DNA of 64,000 bases from Actinomycetaceae bacterium MB13-C1-2 (GTDB taxonomy: Bacteria; Actinomycetota; Actinomycetes; Actinomycetales; Actinomycetaceae), in contig CP141731.1 of NCBI GenBank assembly GCA_035621235.1, forward strand, positions 1,922,001-1,986,000, written 5' to 3'. Below, one piece after another: positions 8,852-18,047 of the stretch. Position numbers and translations under genes: made by a program. Position 1 is the stretch's first letter. Every line of letters begins with the position of its first letter. Under the pieces are notes generated by a model. The model was not told where the DNA came from. It saw nothing but the letters and a program-made list of their open reading frames with translations, and made no database searches.

Positions 8852-8871
8852 CGTCTAGGGATACCTAGACG
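8852..8871. terminator. Hairpin between two convergent genes
   Basis: An eight-base stem (CGTCTAGG/CCTAGACG) with a GATA loop lies between the 3' ends of the beta-lactamase-like gene (+) and dapA (-). It includes the dapA stop codon. No long T tract follows, so terminator function is a guess from position and structure. Confidence 0.4.
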
Positions 8872-9740
8872 AGCCCGATACGTTCCATCTCCGTGAATAG
8901 CTTGGCCTCGTTCTCGTCGGTCATGGGGACGAGGGGAAGGCGTAGTTCGTTATCCAGCATTCCCATGCGTGACAGAGCGGCCTTGATCGGGATCGGACTC
9001 ACCTCACAGAACAGCAGATCAACGAGGGGTAGCATATCCAGTTGCATCTTGCGGCCAGTCCCTAGGTCGCCGGTCATGGTCGTAGCAACCATGTCGTGCA
9101 TGTAGCGTGGCATAGCATTTGCAACCACGGAGATGACCCCGTCACCGCCCATTGCGACCAGTGGAAAAACATGGTCGTCATTTCCGCTGAAGATCTGAAT
9201 CTTGCCCAGGCACAGTCGGAATAGTTCCATGATCTGTGTGATGTTTCCGCACGCTTCCTTAACCGCGACGATGTTTGGGACCTCTGCCAGCTCGGCGATG
9301 GTGGCGGGAAGCATGTTCAGCCCGGTACGAGCGGGAACGTTGTAGAGGATCACCGGCAAGTCTGTTGCGTTCGCGACGGCCGTGTAGTGCGCAACCAAGC
9401 CGCCCTGCGTCGTTTTGTTGTAGTAGGGGGTCACTCCAAGGAGCGCATCGACTCCGGTCTCGCTCATCAGTTCGGTCGCGTCCAGGACCTCTTGTGTTGC
9501 ATTTCCACCGATGCCGGCGATTATGGGGATGCGGCCGTTCACCTGCTGTGAGACCGCCTTTGCGACCTCTACCTCCTCCTTCAGCGTCATCGTTGAAGGT
9601 TCGCCGGTCGTACCGCAGACGGCTATCGCATCTGATCCGCCGTCAAGCTGAAAATCAACCAGCCGCTCAAGAGAATCGAAGTCGATCTTCCCGTCCCTAA
9701 ACGGAGTGACGAGGGCGGGGGCAGATCCCTGGAAGACCAT
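8865..9740 (-). CDS. dapA: 4-hydroxy-tetrahydrodipicolinate synthase
   Basis: Condenses pyruvate with aspartate semialdehyde, the first committed step to lysine and to the diaminopimelate or lysine of peptidoglycan. The 291-residue protein has GTTGEPSTM (substrate site), TPYYNK with the catalytic tyrosine, YNVPARTG, and VAVKEACGN with the Schiff-base lysine. The start is the ATG at 9740, because AAGGAG lies seven bases upstream; the frame is open further but without a ribosome-binding site. It is transcribed alone, convergent with the beta-lactamase-like gene. Confidence 0.95.
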   Translation of the reverse strand: MVFQGSAPALVTPFRDGKIDFDSLERLVDFQLDGGSDAIAVCGTTGEPSTMTLKEEVEVAKAVSQQVNGRIPIIAGIGGNATQEVLDATELMSETGVDALLGVTPYYNKTTQGGLVAHYTAVANATDLPVILYNVPARTGLNMLPATIAELAEVPNIVAVKEACGNITQIMELFRLCLGKIQIFSGNDDHVFPLVAMGGDGVISVVANAMPRYMHDMVATTMTGDLGTGRKMQLDMLPLVDLLFCEVSPIPIKAALSRMGMLDNELRLPLVPMTDENEAKLFTEMERIGLV

Positions 9741-9884
9741 TTCGGCTCCTTGAAGGTTGTAGCAAGTCCCAATAACGACAACGACTCTACCCATTTATGC
9801 GCTGCCGCAGCGGGAGCGTCAATATATCGAACAGTCCCTTACTGACCTGGATTGAGTTAGAAGGAAGACCGATAGACTTCCGTC

Positions 9885-10100
9885 ATGGATTCAGCAATTC
9901 GCAAGGCTCTTACGTGGACCGTCTTTGGAATCGGAATATTGATGGCCGGCTTTACCGCACTCGATCTGGGATCAGGCGTTGCCTCCACCGCGTTGTGGAT
10001 CGGACTATTCGCCTGGCTGGTGGTCAGCGGGATCGCCCTGTCTATTCTGCTCGCAGATCGTAAGAATGATCCCGCTGCCACCGAGGATACGGAGTTGTAA
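9885..10100 (+). CDS. Small two-helix membrane protein
   Basis: A 71-residue protein with two hydrophobic helices, about residues 11-29 and 36-57, a short loop between them and a charged tail (DRKNDPAATEDTEL). The start is ATG 9885, with TAGACT ending six bases upstream and no ribosome-binding site, which supports both the start and a leaderless mRNA. It ends six bases from the convergent deoD. No family is recognised. It may be a membrane chaperone or regulator, but nothing in the sequence shows which. Confidence 0.65.
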   Translation: MDSAIRKALTWTVFGIGILMAGFTALDLGSGVASTALWIGLFAWLVVSGIALSILLADRKNDPAATEDTEL

Positions 10101-10106
10101 ACCTCG

Positions 10107-10814
10107 CTACGCGAACGCCGCTGCTACCGCTAGCTTCAGTGCAGTCTGGAACTTGGTTTCTCGTTCCTCTGCGGTCATGTCCTGTGATCCGTCGAGTAGG
10201 TGGTCAGAAACGGTGAGGACGGTCAGGGCCTCTTTTCCAAGCTGAGAAGCATTGCCGTACAGACCGGCAGCTTCCATTTCGACGCCGAGCACACCATATT
10301 CTGCCAACGCTTCGGTTTGGCCCGGGACCTCCAGGTAGAAGTGATCGTGGCTAACGATGGGCCCAACGAACACGGTCGGATCATCGGCTGCGGCGTCGGC
10401 GGCCGCGCGGACCAGATTGTATGCTGCGGTGGCAGAGTAGTTGATTCCTGGGATGCGTACCTGGTTGTAGTTCGAATCTGTGTGGGCACCCATACCGATA
10501 ATCGTGTCGCCAACTTTGACTTTGGGGGAGATTCCGCCGCAGGTTCCGACGCGGATGATGCGCTGTACGTCATATTGGCTAAAGAGTTCGTATGAGTAGA
10601 TGCCGATGGAGGGCATTCCCATTCCCGAACCCATGACAGACAAGGGGCGCCCGTCGATCTCACCGGTAAAGCCCAGCATGCCGCGAACATCGGTGACCAG
10701 TTTGGGATCGGTAAAGAGCTGTTTTGCGATCCGTTCCGCTCTGCGGGGATCGCCCGGCATGAGCACAGCGGGAGCGAAATCGCCCTTTTCGGCGGAGATG
10801 TGAGGGGTTGCCAT
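10107..10814 (-). CDS. deoD: Purine nucleoside phosphorylase, DeoD type
   Basis: Cleaves purine (deoxy)nucleosides with phosphate to base and (deoxy)ribose-1-phosphate in salvage. The 235-residue protein shows the hexameric PNP features: MPGDPRRAERIA (phosphate site), VGTCGGI, a VEMEAAGLYG motif that binds the ribose, and SDHLLDG near the C-terminus with the catalytic aspartate. Length and N-terminus (MATPHISAEKGDFA) fit the DeoD family exactly. A GGAGG site lies upstream of the ATG. The gene seems to be alone, facing the small membrane protein. Confidence 0.95.
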   Translation of the reverse strand: MATPHISAEKGDFAPAVLMPGDPRRAERIAKQLFTDPKLVTDVRGMLGFTGEIDGRPLSVMGSGMGMPSIGIYSYELFSQYDVQRIIRVGTCGGISPKVKVGDTIIGMGAHTDSNYNQVRIPGINYSATAAYNLVRAAADAAADDPTVFVGPIVSHDHFYLEVPGQTEALAEYGVLGVEMEAAGLYGNASQLGKEALTVLTVSDHLLDGSQDMTAEERETKFQTALKLAVAAAFA

Positions 10815-10898
10815 TTAGTCCTCCGTGGGAAGTAGTTAACGAAATCGACGAGCCGCGCCGATCACGCTCTGAAGCCTACCTGTCTGTAAGGTCTTCTT

Positions 10899-11705
10899 GT
10901 GAACAAAGATGCTGATCCTCAGACTCTGCTCAAGAAGTCGGACTGGAAGCTGGTCGCTTTCGACCTTGACGATACGTTGGCGCCCTCAAAGTCTCCGCTC
11001 CCCGAACCAATGGCAACGGCTCTTCGCCGTCTTTTGGATGTAGGCGAGGTAGCGGTAATTTCTGGGGGCGCACTGCCGCAGTTCCGTCTACAACTACTAG
11101 ACAACCTTGGGGCAAGCGCCGACGAGCTTTCTCGACTGCATCTGCTTCCGACCTGCGGCACCCAGTATCTTCGATTCGACCAAGGGAAGCTTGAGGAGGT
11201 CTACGCTCACCATCTCTCGAAGCAACAGCGCGATGAAGCAATTCAGGTACTGGCCGATGCCGCGAACGAACTGGGACTGTGGGAGGCCGCCCCCTGGGGT
11301 GACATTATTGAGGACCGTGGTTCACAGATTACTTTCTCTGCCCTGGGACAAAAGGCACCACTGGACGCGAAGCGTGCCTGGGATCCTACGGGGGAGAAGA
11401 AAAGCTCCCTGGTCGCAAAGGTGGCACCTCTTCTGCCTGAGCTAGAGGTTCGCGGGGGTGGGTCAACTTCAGTTGACATCACCGCGAAGGGGATCGACAA
11501 GGCTTACGGAATGAATGCGCTTTTGGGCATCACGGGATATGACAAGAACCAGATGCTTTTCATCGGTGACCGGCTGGATCCGGGCGGAAATGACTACCCG
11601 GTACGGGCCGCTGGCTGGCCCACGTTCGCCGTGGATAGTTGGCAAGAAACCGTTGTCGCCGTAACTCAAATCGCGACCGCAATTGATCGCGACCAGTCCC
11701 GCTAG
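10899..11705 (+). CDS. HAD-superfamily (IIB) sugar-phosphatase or phosphomannomutase-like protein
   Basis: A 268-residue cytosolic HAD hydrolase. Motif I is FDLDDTLAPSKSPL, motif II AVISGGAL, and motif IV is GDRLDPGGNDYPV; the insertion domain between them is that of the Cof/phosphomannomutase-like IIB group. It should dephosphorylate or isomerise a sugar phosphate, but the substrate is not readable. The GTG start is supported by TAAGGT ending six bases upstream, with no ribosome-binding site. Its last four bases overlap the convergent DUF3043 gene. Confidence 0.8.
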   Translation: MNKDADPQTLLKKSDWKLVAFDLDDTLAPSKSPLPEPMATALRRLLDVGEVAVISGGALPQFRLQLLDNLGASADELSRLHLLPTCGTQYLRFDQGKLEEVYAHHLSKQQRDEAIQVLADAANELGLWEAAPWGDIIEDRGSQITFSALGQKAPLDAKRAWDPTGEKKSSLVAKVAPLLPELEVRGGGSTSVDITAKGIDKAYGMNALLGITGYDKNQMLFIGDRLDPGGNDYPVRAAGWPTFAVDSWQETVVAVTQIATAIDRDQSR

Positions 11706-12352
11706 TCCCTAGACTTGTCTTCCTTCGCTTTTCTGGCGGTAGAGCGGGAGCCATCCGGATCAGGGAACTGCCCGCGCGCAACCTGTGGTTTGGGGGAGCG
11801 CCAACGGCGCGCCATAACCATTCTGGTGTACATGTAGAACCAGGTGCCTTTAGGAATTGGCGTATCTGGGTAAAGCTTCTTTAGACGGCTCTTCATGCGG
11901 AGCCAGACGATGATTCCCTCAACGATCGAAATGGCTAACAGGGCATAGAACAACACCATCAGCCCGACCATTATGTAGCTGACCACGCGCTCGTCTAGCT
12001 TGACGAAAGTAAGGATTAGAACCCCGCCGAGGAACAGGATCATGGCGGGCAGCAAGAACTCCGATATCGACCAACGCGCGTCGAGCCAGTCGCGGACGTA
12101 TCTGCGGATCGGACCCTTGTCCCGCACCGGAAGATAGCGTTCATCACCGGTTTCTAGGGCCACCCGTTCACGAGCGTACGCCTCGTCCCTCTTTTGGCGC
12201 TCGATCTGCTTGGCGAGTTTCCTGTCATTTGGAACCAGGGGACGACGGTTCGCCAGCTCCGCCTCTCTGCGAGATCGTGTCGGTGTCGACTTCTTTCCAG
12301 AGGGCGCCGCCGAATCCGTGATGTCGGTCTGTTCTTCGTTCTTCTTTGCCAC
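11702..12352 (-). CDS. DUF3043 membrane protein
   Basis: A 216-residue actinobacterial membrane protein. A charged N-terminus (Lys/Arg-rich, RRPLVPNDRKLAKQIERQKRDEAYA) leads to two transmembrane segments at about residues 98-115 and 125-147, then a basic tail. The start RPLVP region and the DARWSISEFLLP motif before the first helix are typical of DUF3043, a family usually found near glycerate-kinase-like and erpA genes, as here. Function is unknown. The GTG start has TACCCT ending six bases upstream, so the mRNA is probably leaderless. It is divergent from the M20 peptidase with a 104-base gap. Confidence 0.85.
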   Translation of the reverse strand: MAKKNEEQTDITDSAAPSGKKSTPTRSRREAELANRRPLVPNDRKLAKQIERQKRDEAYARERVALETGDERYLPVRDKGPIRRYVRDWLDARWSISEFLLPAMILFLGGVLILTFVKLDERVVSYIMVGLMVLFYALLAISIVEGIIVWLRMKSRLKKLYPDTPIPKGTWFYMYTRMVMARRWRSPKPQVARGQFPDPDGSRSTARKAKEDKSRD

Positions 12353-12456
12353 GGGCTAAGGGTATCTGAGTCTGCCTACAGGCCCAATCTAGGCTCACGG
12401 TGGGACCCGTCTCGTATCGTCGAATTGCGGTCACAGACTCGGGGTAGATTTGAGGT

Positions 12457-13818
12457 ATGATGACACCAGAAGAACTAACGCAACGTATTGACCAGGGATT
12501 CGACACAGAGGTTGCCTTTCTCACGGACCTGGTAAAGATTCAGTCGATTTCATCCGATTCCTCTAAGGCGGGCGAGGTTCTTCGCTCAGCTGAGTTCGTC
12601 CGCGACTCGTTCGCCTCGCTTGGTTTAGATGCCGTGGTCCGCACCGCTCCAATGGCAAACGGGGAACCTGGGCGCCCTGCGGTCATTGCCAGAAGTGAGC
12701 GCGATCCCGAAAAGCCAACCGTTCTTCTTTACGCTCACCATGACGTGCAACCGGTGGGGGACGTGTCGCGATGGGCATCTGATCCATTCGTCGCTGAGAT
12801 TCGAGATGACCGAATCTACGGTCGCGGAACCTCTGATGATGGTGCCGGAGTCGCGGTACACCTGTCCGCGTTGAAAGCCTTCGCAGGGGAGCTACCTGTC
12901 AACGTCATCGTCTACGTCGAAGGAGAGGAAGAGGTGGGGTCGCCCTCATTCAAGAGTTTTCTCGAGACGTACCGAGACCAGTTGGAGGCCGACGTGATTA
13001 TCGTTGCGGACTCGGGGAACTGGACCACGGAGATTCCGGCGATCACTTCCTCACTACGCGGAGTTTCGTCTGTCGACGTTACAGTGCGGGTTCTGGAACA
13101 CGCGGTTCACTCGGGAATGTTTGGTGGCCCGATCCTAGACGCCGTGACTATCGCATCGCGTCTGATTGCGACTCTTCATGACGAGGAAGGAAACGTGGCA
13201 GTCTCGGGTCTCGGTGGAAGTTCGGTGGCCGAGGTCGATTGGAGCGAGGAAGAGTATCGCCGAGACGCTTCTGTAGTTGACGGATACAGGCTCGCCGGTG
13301 TCGGTGATCTCGCGGCGCGAGTGTGGACCATGCCTGCGGTATCCGTGATTGGAATGGACGTGACCACTGTCGAAGACTCGGCAAACGCGATCATTCCGCA
13401 GTGCAGGTTTCGACTGAGCATGCGCACTGTGCCGGGGGTGTCGACCGCCGACTCCTTGAAGGCACTGAAGGAACATCTGACTGCAAACGTTCCGTTCGGT
13501 GCCGAGATCAGTGTTCACAGCGTGGAAGAAGGGCCCTCGTACACGGCCGACCTCAATAGTCCCGAAGCGGAAATGCTCCGCGAAGCCCTCACCAGCGCAT
13601 ATGGAGCTCAGGCTGTTGCGATCGGCCAAGGAGGTTCCATTCCATTCATCGCTGAGTTTGAACGAGTGTTCCCAGAGGCGACCGTCCTGGTAACAGGTGT
13701 CGAGGACCCCTCAACCAACGCCCACTCTGAGGACGAGTCGCAGTCGTTGGCTGTTCTACGCAACGCAACTCTGGCCGAGGCATTTCTGCTGGTTGAACTC
13801 GGCCGAATGGGAGAGTAG
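12457..13818 (+). CDS. M20-family metallopeptidase (dipeptidase)
   Basis: A 453-residue cytosolic zinc peptidase of the M20 (DapE/ArgE/carnosinase) family. It has the first metal site YAHHDVQPVGD (about residue 94), the bridging aspartate in GRGTSDDGAG, the catalytic glutamates EGEEEVGSPS and the next ligand VADSGNW; a dimerisation domain follows. The C-terminal ligand His is in NAHSEDE. Members hydrolyse dipeptides or acylated amino acids. The start ATG 12457 has TAGATT six bases before it. The glycerate-kinase-like gene begins five bases after its stop, so the two form an operon. Confidence 0.9.
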   Translation: MMTPEELTQRIDQGFDTEVAFLTDLVKIQSISSDSSKAGEVLRSAEFVRDSFASLGLDAVVRTAPMANGEPGRPAVIARSERDPEKPTVLLYAHHDVQPVGDVSRWASDPFVAEIRDDRIYGRGTSDDGAGVAVHLSALKAFAGELPVNVIVYVEGEEEVGSPSFKSFLETYRDQLEADVIIVADSGNWTTEIPAITSSLRGVSSVDVTVRVLEHAVHSGMFGGPILDAVTIASRLIATLHDEEGNVAVSGLGGSSVAEVDWSEEEYRRDASVVDGYRLAGVGDLAARVWTMPAVSVIGMDVTTVEDSANAIIPQCRFRLSMRTVPGVSTADSLKALKEHLTANVPFGAEISVHSVEEGPSYTADLNSPEAEMLREALTSAYGAQAVAIGQGGSIPFIAEFERVFPEATVLVTGVEDPSTNAHSEDESQSLAVLRNATLAEAFLLVELGRMGE

Positions 13819-13823
13819 CTCCG

Positions 13824-14984
13824 ATGCGGGTCCTGGTAATTGGACACTGGGACCTTAGCGCCGAGGATCTCTCTGGGAAGGACGACCTCTCTGGACAGGT
13901 CTTGCAGTGGCTCGCAAACGAACCAAATATCGAGGGGCGCCCCGAAGCAAACGTTCGTGCGCTACAGGGGATTGTCGAGGGAATTCGTGCTTCGGTGGAT
14001 GCCAGCGTCGGAGCATCGCTGCAACTGCGACTTCTTCCATTTGGTCCGGCATCGGCCTTTGTGGAGGCGCTCGCGCAAGACGGAGCAATCTCAGGAAACT
14101 TCAGACACATAGTCTCAGGTCGCAGAGAGGCTTCATCGGTAGGCATCGGTTCGGAGCTTCGTGACCTTGGAGATTTCAAAGGAACCGTGCTTGTAGAAGG
14201 GGGACACTCCTGGTCGCACGACTGGGGAATGGGGCTGCTCGGGGCATTGGCAGGGGAACCCCTGCTGAGTCTCGACGACAGTTCCGCAAAGCTTGAGGCC
14301 GCAGTTGAGTCCGCGCGATCGACATTGGCGGGCCGCACAATCGTTGTCGCTAGTTCAACGTCTCGTCCGCTACTCGGCGTTGGAGGCACCGGATACGTCG
14401 CACCGGATCTTTCTCTTAGGCAAAACTACTCGTCTGGTAGTGAACACGAAAAAGCGATCAGTCGATGGGCGCAAGTGCTAAAGGGGGCGAGTCAGAGGAC
14501 GGTTGATGCCCTGCGAGCTATAAACCTGACTCCGATCGAGTCGCGAATACGCACCGAAATTGCCGGGCCCGGTCCAGTTTCCCCTTCGCCGGTCGCGGCA
14601 GCCGTGGACCCGACCCTGTTGGAAGGGTCCGGAGTCGCTGGGGGGAGCGGAGCACTACTTGCCGCACTCGGAGTCCCGATCCGCTCGACCTGGGAGACTC
14701 TCTCCACGCTGTCCCAACTCCCTAAACTGGTGGGCGAGGCTGATCTGATCGTTGCCGTGGAGCCTCATCTAGACTCCCCAAACCTGGTGGATTCGGCTCT
14801 GCGCAAAGTGTGTGCGCTTGCCTCGCTGGACGCCGTTCCTGTTGTCGCTGTCGCGACACAGTCATCCCTGTCGGGGCCCGAGCGGGCGGATATTGGGTTA
14901 CACGGAGTCTCCTTGATCCGAGCGGGAACACGGGACCCCTTCGTCGATGTCGGCAGACGAATTGCACAGACCTGGATTCGTTAG
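13824..14984 (+). CDS. Glycerate-kinase-like protein
   Basis: A 386-residue protein whose second half shows glycerate kinase type 1 features: GVGGTGYVAPDLSLRQ, a Gly-rich GSGVAGGSGALLAALG loop, then GEADLIVAVEPHLDS. True glycerate kinases phosphorylate D-glycerate with ATP. In actinobacteria this member usually lies beside an A-type Fe-S carrier gene, as it does here, and may have a different role. The first third is weakly conserved. The start ATG is five bases after the M20 stop. The start of erpA lies about 120 bases downstream and has its own TAGACT box. Confidence 0.75.
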   Translation: MRVLVIGHWDLSAEDLSGKDDLSGQVLQWLANEPNIEGRPEANVRALQGIVEGIRASVDASVGASLQLRLLPFGPASAFVEALAQDGAISGNFRHIVSGRREASSVGIGSELRDLGDFKGTVLVEGGHSWSHDWGMGLLGALAGEPLLSLDDSSAKLEAAVESARSTLAGRTIVVASSTSRPLLGVGGTGYVAPDLSLRQNYSSGSEHEKAISRWAQVLKGASQRTVDALRAINLTPIESRIRTEIAGPGPVSPSPVAAAVDPTLLEGSGVAGGSGALLAALGVPIRSTWETLSTLSQLPKLVGEADLIVAVEPHLDSPNLVDSALRKVCALASLDAVPVVAVATQSSLSGPERADIGLHGVSLIRAGTRDPFVDVGRRIAQTWIR

Positions 14985-15101
14985 TGGTTCGCGCCAACCG
15001 GCAATTCTGCCCGTGGCGCACCGCATCTTTGCGGGGTGACAGGGACGACTAGACTTATGAAATAGTGCCGAAGAGTTCGGCGAATGCTGGAGGTTATGCG
15101 C

Positions 15102-15455
15102 ATGAGCGATCTGCTAACTGAACTGCCCACTCACGAGGTGAAGATTTCCGAGGCGGCGGCGGACAAGGTCCGTAGCCTGCTTGAACAAGAGGGACGTGAT
15201 GATCTCCGTCTGCGCATAGCTGTTCAACCCGGCGGTTGTTCCGGCCTGATCTACCAGCTCTACTTTGATGATCGGCTACTCGATGGGGATGCTGTCGTTG
15301 ACTTCGATGGCGTGGAGGTAGTTGTAGACCGCATGAGTTCTCCCTATTTGAGCGGCGCCGTAATCGACTTCTCTGACTCGATTGAGCGCATGGGCTTCAC
15401 CATTGACAATCCGAATGCAGGCAGCACTTGCGCCTGTGGTGAGTCCTTCCACTAG
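15102..15455 (+). CDS. erpA: A-type iron-sulfur cluster carrier (HesB/IscA/ErpA)
   Basis: Holds and passes on Fe-S clusters to target enzymes. The 117-residue protein has the first cysteine in QPGGCSGLIYQLYF and the C-terminal pair in STCACGESF, the three cluster ligands of the family. The ATG at 15102 has GGAGG at 15089-15093 with 8 bases of spacing; the ATG at 15096 would be too close to it. A GGACGACTAGACT stretch about 55 bases upstream contains a likely -10 box. Neighbouring the glycerate-kinase-like gene is the usual actinobacterial arrangement. Likely clients in this window are aconitase and the PflA activase. Confidence 0.9.
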   Translation: MSDLLTELPTHEVKISEAAADKVRSLLEQEGRDDLRLRIAVQPGGCSGLIYQLYFDDRLLDGDAVVDFDGVEVVVDRMSSPYLSGAVIDFSDSIERMGFTIDNPNAGSTCACGESFH

Positions 15456-15571
15456 AAGTTGGGTCTGGAGCCTTCGCGATCCATTTACGCGCCGTGCCGG
15501 TCTGTCTCGTATGAGACTCAGAGGGCGCGCGGTACCTGAGCCTGATCAGCCTAAGAACCTGAAAGAGAACT

Positions 15572-16510
15572 ATGCGACGTCTTACCTGGTTGCCTGCATT
15601 AGCTATCGTGGCCACTTCTGCCTTGGGTCTAGCGGGTTGCTCATCGTCTGATCCGAACTCGGTCGGCGCAACCCAGCAGTCCGAGACTGAAGCCCTGGTG
15701 GAGGGTCCCGAGGTCAATAGGAATCCCGACTTCGAGGTTCCGACCGTGTCGGGTGAGTGGGGGCAGGTTCCGCAGATTAAGACGGTCGAGGGTGATCCAC
15801 CAAAGGAACTGGTGGCGAAACTCATTACTCCCGGAGACGGGGCCGAGGTTCCGGCTGGCGGCCTAGTCACCATCCACTACACCGGGTTCCTATGGGACGG
15901 AAAGACGTTTGACTCCTCGTTCAACCACGGGGATCAGGCGATGACGCTCAGTTTGAACAGTGTCATCGATGGGTGGAAGTACGGTCTTCCAGGGGCAAAG
16001 GTTGGGGATCGCGTCCTGCTGATCGTTCCTCCCGAGTACGGATACGGATCGGCTGAACAGGGAAATATCCCCGCGGACTCTACGCTCATCTTCGTCGTAG
16101 ACATCGTTGACGTTCCCGGTGCGGATTTGACACCGCTGAAGGAGGCCACCGCAGTAGACGAGGAACTTCCTGAAGGTTTGAAGATCACCGGCGCTTTGGG
16201 CGAGGCTCCAGTGGTTGTCTACCAGGAGGGGGCAGTCGCTCCCACCGAGCAGATCGAACTCACTCTGGCCAAGGGCAGTGGTGCCGCAGTCACTTCATCA
16301 GATTCGGTTGTTTACCACTACACGGGCTCCTACTGGGGTTCTCAAAGTGCCTCTGAGAGTACTTGGCAGACCGGGCCGACAGTCCAGCCCGCCCAGGACA
16401 CGGTGTTCTTGGGCCACAATGTCGGTGACCGCATTCTGTTTGTCTTCCCCCCGCAGGACGAGTCGAGTCCCGCATTGGTCATGATTGTTGACATCGTCGC
16501 GGTCTACTAG
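15572..16510 (+). CDS. FKBP-type peptidyl-prolyl isomerase lipoprotein
   Basis: A 312-residue exported protein. A signal peptide ends in a lipobox (GLAGCSS, Cys 23), so it should be tethered outside the membrane. The first FKBP domain is clear (VTIHYTGFLWDGKTFDSSF, VIDGWKYGLPGAKVGDRVLLIVPPEYGYG, STLIFVVDIVDV). A second, degenerate one follows (VVYHYTGSYWGSQ, FLGHNVGDRILFVFPP). Lipid-anchored FKBPs fold secreted proteins. A ribosome-binding site (AAAGAGA) lies close to the ATG. It is transcribed alone. Confidence 0.9.
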   Translation: MRRLTWLPALAIVATSALGLAGCSSSDPNSVGATQQSETEALVEGPEVNRNPDFEVPTVSGEWGQVPQIKTVEGDPPKELVAKLITPGDGAEVPAGGLVTIHYTGFLWDGKTFDSSFNHGDQAMTLSLNSVIDGWKYGLPGAKVGDRVLLIVPPEYGYGSAEQGNIPADSTLIFVVDIVDVPGADLTPLKEATAVDEELPEGLKITGALGEAPVVVYQEGAVAPTEQIELTLAKGSGAAVTSSDSVVYHYTGSYWGSQSASESTWQTGPTVQPAQDTVFLGHNVGDRILFVFPPQDESSPALVMIVDIVAVY

Positions 16511-16611
16511 ACACTTCACCGCTACCTACTGCCTTTTGGCCGAGCCGGAATCACATCCGTGACCGCAAAAGGATATGCTCAAGTCGTACTAGAAGCCATA
16601 AGGAGATTTCG

Positions 16612-17004
16612 GTGAGCGAAGAAGCCGTAGATGTTGTTCTCTACAGTGCCGACAAAGATCGCCGCAGAGCGGTAATCGAAGGGGTTGGGATCAAAGCCGG
16701 AAAGGGTGCCCCCCCGATTAACTGGATCGAGACGGCGACTGCGGCAGGCACTATTGCCCAGGTGAAGGACCGCGTTCCACCCGTGGTCGTCTTGGATGCA
16801 GACGCCCCGAAGGTCGGCGGCATGGCCGTGGCCCGGGACATAATTAACGAGCTCGAACAGGAGCCCGTCATCGTCTTGCTTACGGCCCGGCCGCAAGACA
16901 AGTGGCTTGCTACCTGGAGCGGAGCTTCATTCACCGTTTTGGCGCCATACGCACCGATTGATCTTCAAGAGACCATGGTCAAGGCCTTGGACCTGGTGCG
17001 ATGA
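16612..17004 (+). CDS. Degenerate receiver-domain-like protein upstream of trpD
   Basis: The 130-residue protein has the alternating hydrophobic strand pattern of a response-regulator receiver: VDVVLYSADKDRRR at the start, VVVLDADAPKVGG at the phosphorylation position, and EPVIVLLTARPQ for the fourth strand. No DNA-binding domain follows. The acidic pocket at the N-terminus is altered, so phosphorylation is uncertain. The GTG start has AAGGAG seven bases upstream. Its stop overlaps the trpD ATG by four bases (ATGA), so both are made from one mRNA. Function unknown. Confidence 0.75.
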   Translation: MSEEAVDVVLYSADKDRRRAVIEGVGIKAGKGAPPINWIETATAAGTIAQVKDRVPPVVVLDADAPKVGGMAVARDIINELEQEPVIVLLTARPQDKWLATWSGASFTVLAPYAPIDLQETMVKALDLVR

Positions 17005-18038
17005 GTTCGTGGGAAAAGATCGCACAGGACCTCGTAGGAGGTAAGCCACTCGACTACCGACAGTCCCGGGATTTGATGTCTCTGATAATGTCAGGTTCCC
17101 TGGACGAGGTTCGCTTGGCGTCGTTCCTCTCATTCCTGGCCTTGCGTGGTGTAGAGGTTCCCGAGCTGCAAGGACTAGCGGACGAGATGCGTTCGTTGGC
17201 GCTGAACATCAATCTGCCGACTGATGTTGTAGACATTGTTGGAACTGGCGGCGACCGCGCGAACACAGTGAATATCTCGACTATGGCAGCGATTGTCATC
17301 GCAGCCGCAGGACTGCCGGTTGTGAAGCATGGCAATCGTGCATCGACCTCGGCCTGCGGTAGCGCGGACGTTCTTGAAGAACTCGGCGTCAATCTTGAGC
17401 TTGAAATTCCCGAGATCGAAGACGTATTTGAAGAGACGGGAATAGCCTTCCTATTCGCCAACAAGTTTCACCCATCGATGCGTCATGCAGCCAGAGTGCG
17501 CCGAGAGCTGGCGTTTCCTACGGTTTTTAACGTGCTCGGTCCGTTGACTAACCCGGCGAAGCCACAGATTTCAGTGGTCGGAGTGGCCAAGGAGGGATTC
17601 GCGCCACTGGTGGCTGGTGTTTTTGCTGAAAGGGGCACCTCAGCGTATGTCTTCCGCGGGGCCGAGTTTGGGCTTGATGAGATGACAACGGCCGAACCAA
17701 CTGAGATCTGGGAGGTGCGAAACGGCACCATTGAGCATCGAGTTGTGGACGTGACCGAAGTATTTGGTCTGCCCCGCGCTTCGATAACACAGCTACGCGG
17801 AGGAAAACCTGGGGAGAACGCCGCTATCGCGCGCCGCGTTCTTGCTGGTGAAGCGGGACCTGTTGCCGATGCTGTTGCGCTCAACACCTCGCTCGCGCTG
17901 ATGGCCGCAGACACAGACCCGGCGGGTAGTTTTGAAGATCGGCTTGTTAAGGCAATGGGGGCAGCAACAGAGGTTCTGTCGTCTGGAGCAGCGACGCAGA
18001 CGCTAGATCGCTGGGTTGCAGCGACTAACGCAAAGTAG
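17001..18038 (+). CDS. trpD: Anthranilate phosphoribosyltransferase
   Basis: Joins anthranilate to PRPP in tryptophan synthesis. The 345-residue protein has the PRPP/metal loops VGTGGDRANTVNIST and KHGNRASTSACGSADVLEELG, and the anthranilate region HPSMRHAARVRRELAFPTVFNVLGPLTNPA. Length is normal. It overlaps the receiver-like gene by four bases. No attenuator or trp-operator sequence is visible upstream, and the other trp genes are not in the window. Confidence 0.95.
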   Translation: MSSWEKIAQDLVGGKPLDYRQSRDLMSLIMSGSLDEVRLASFLSFLALRGVEVPELQGLADEMRSLALNINLPTDVVDIVGTGGDRANTVNISTMAAIVIAAAGLPVVKHGNRASTSACGSADVLEELGVNLELEIPEIEDVFEETGIAFLFANKFHPSMRHAARVRRELAFPTVFNVLGPLTNPAKPQISVVGVAKEGFAPLVAGVFAERGTSAYVFRGAEFGLDEMTTAEPTEIWEVRNGTIEHRVVDVTEVFGLPRASITQLRGGKPGENAAIARRVLAGEAGPVADAVALNTSLALMAADTDPAGSFEDRLVKAMGAATEVLSSGAATQTLDRWVAATNAK

Positions 18039-18047
18039 CGGGGGAAC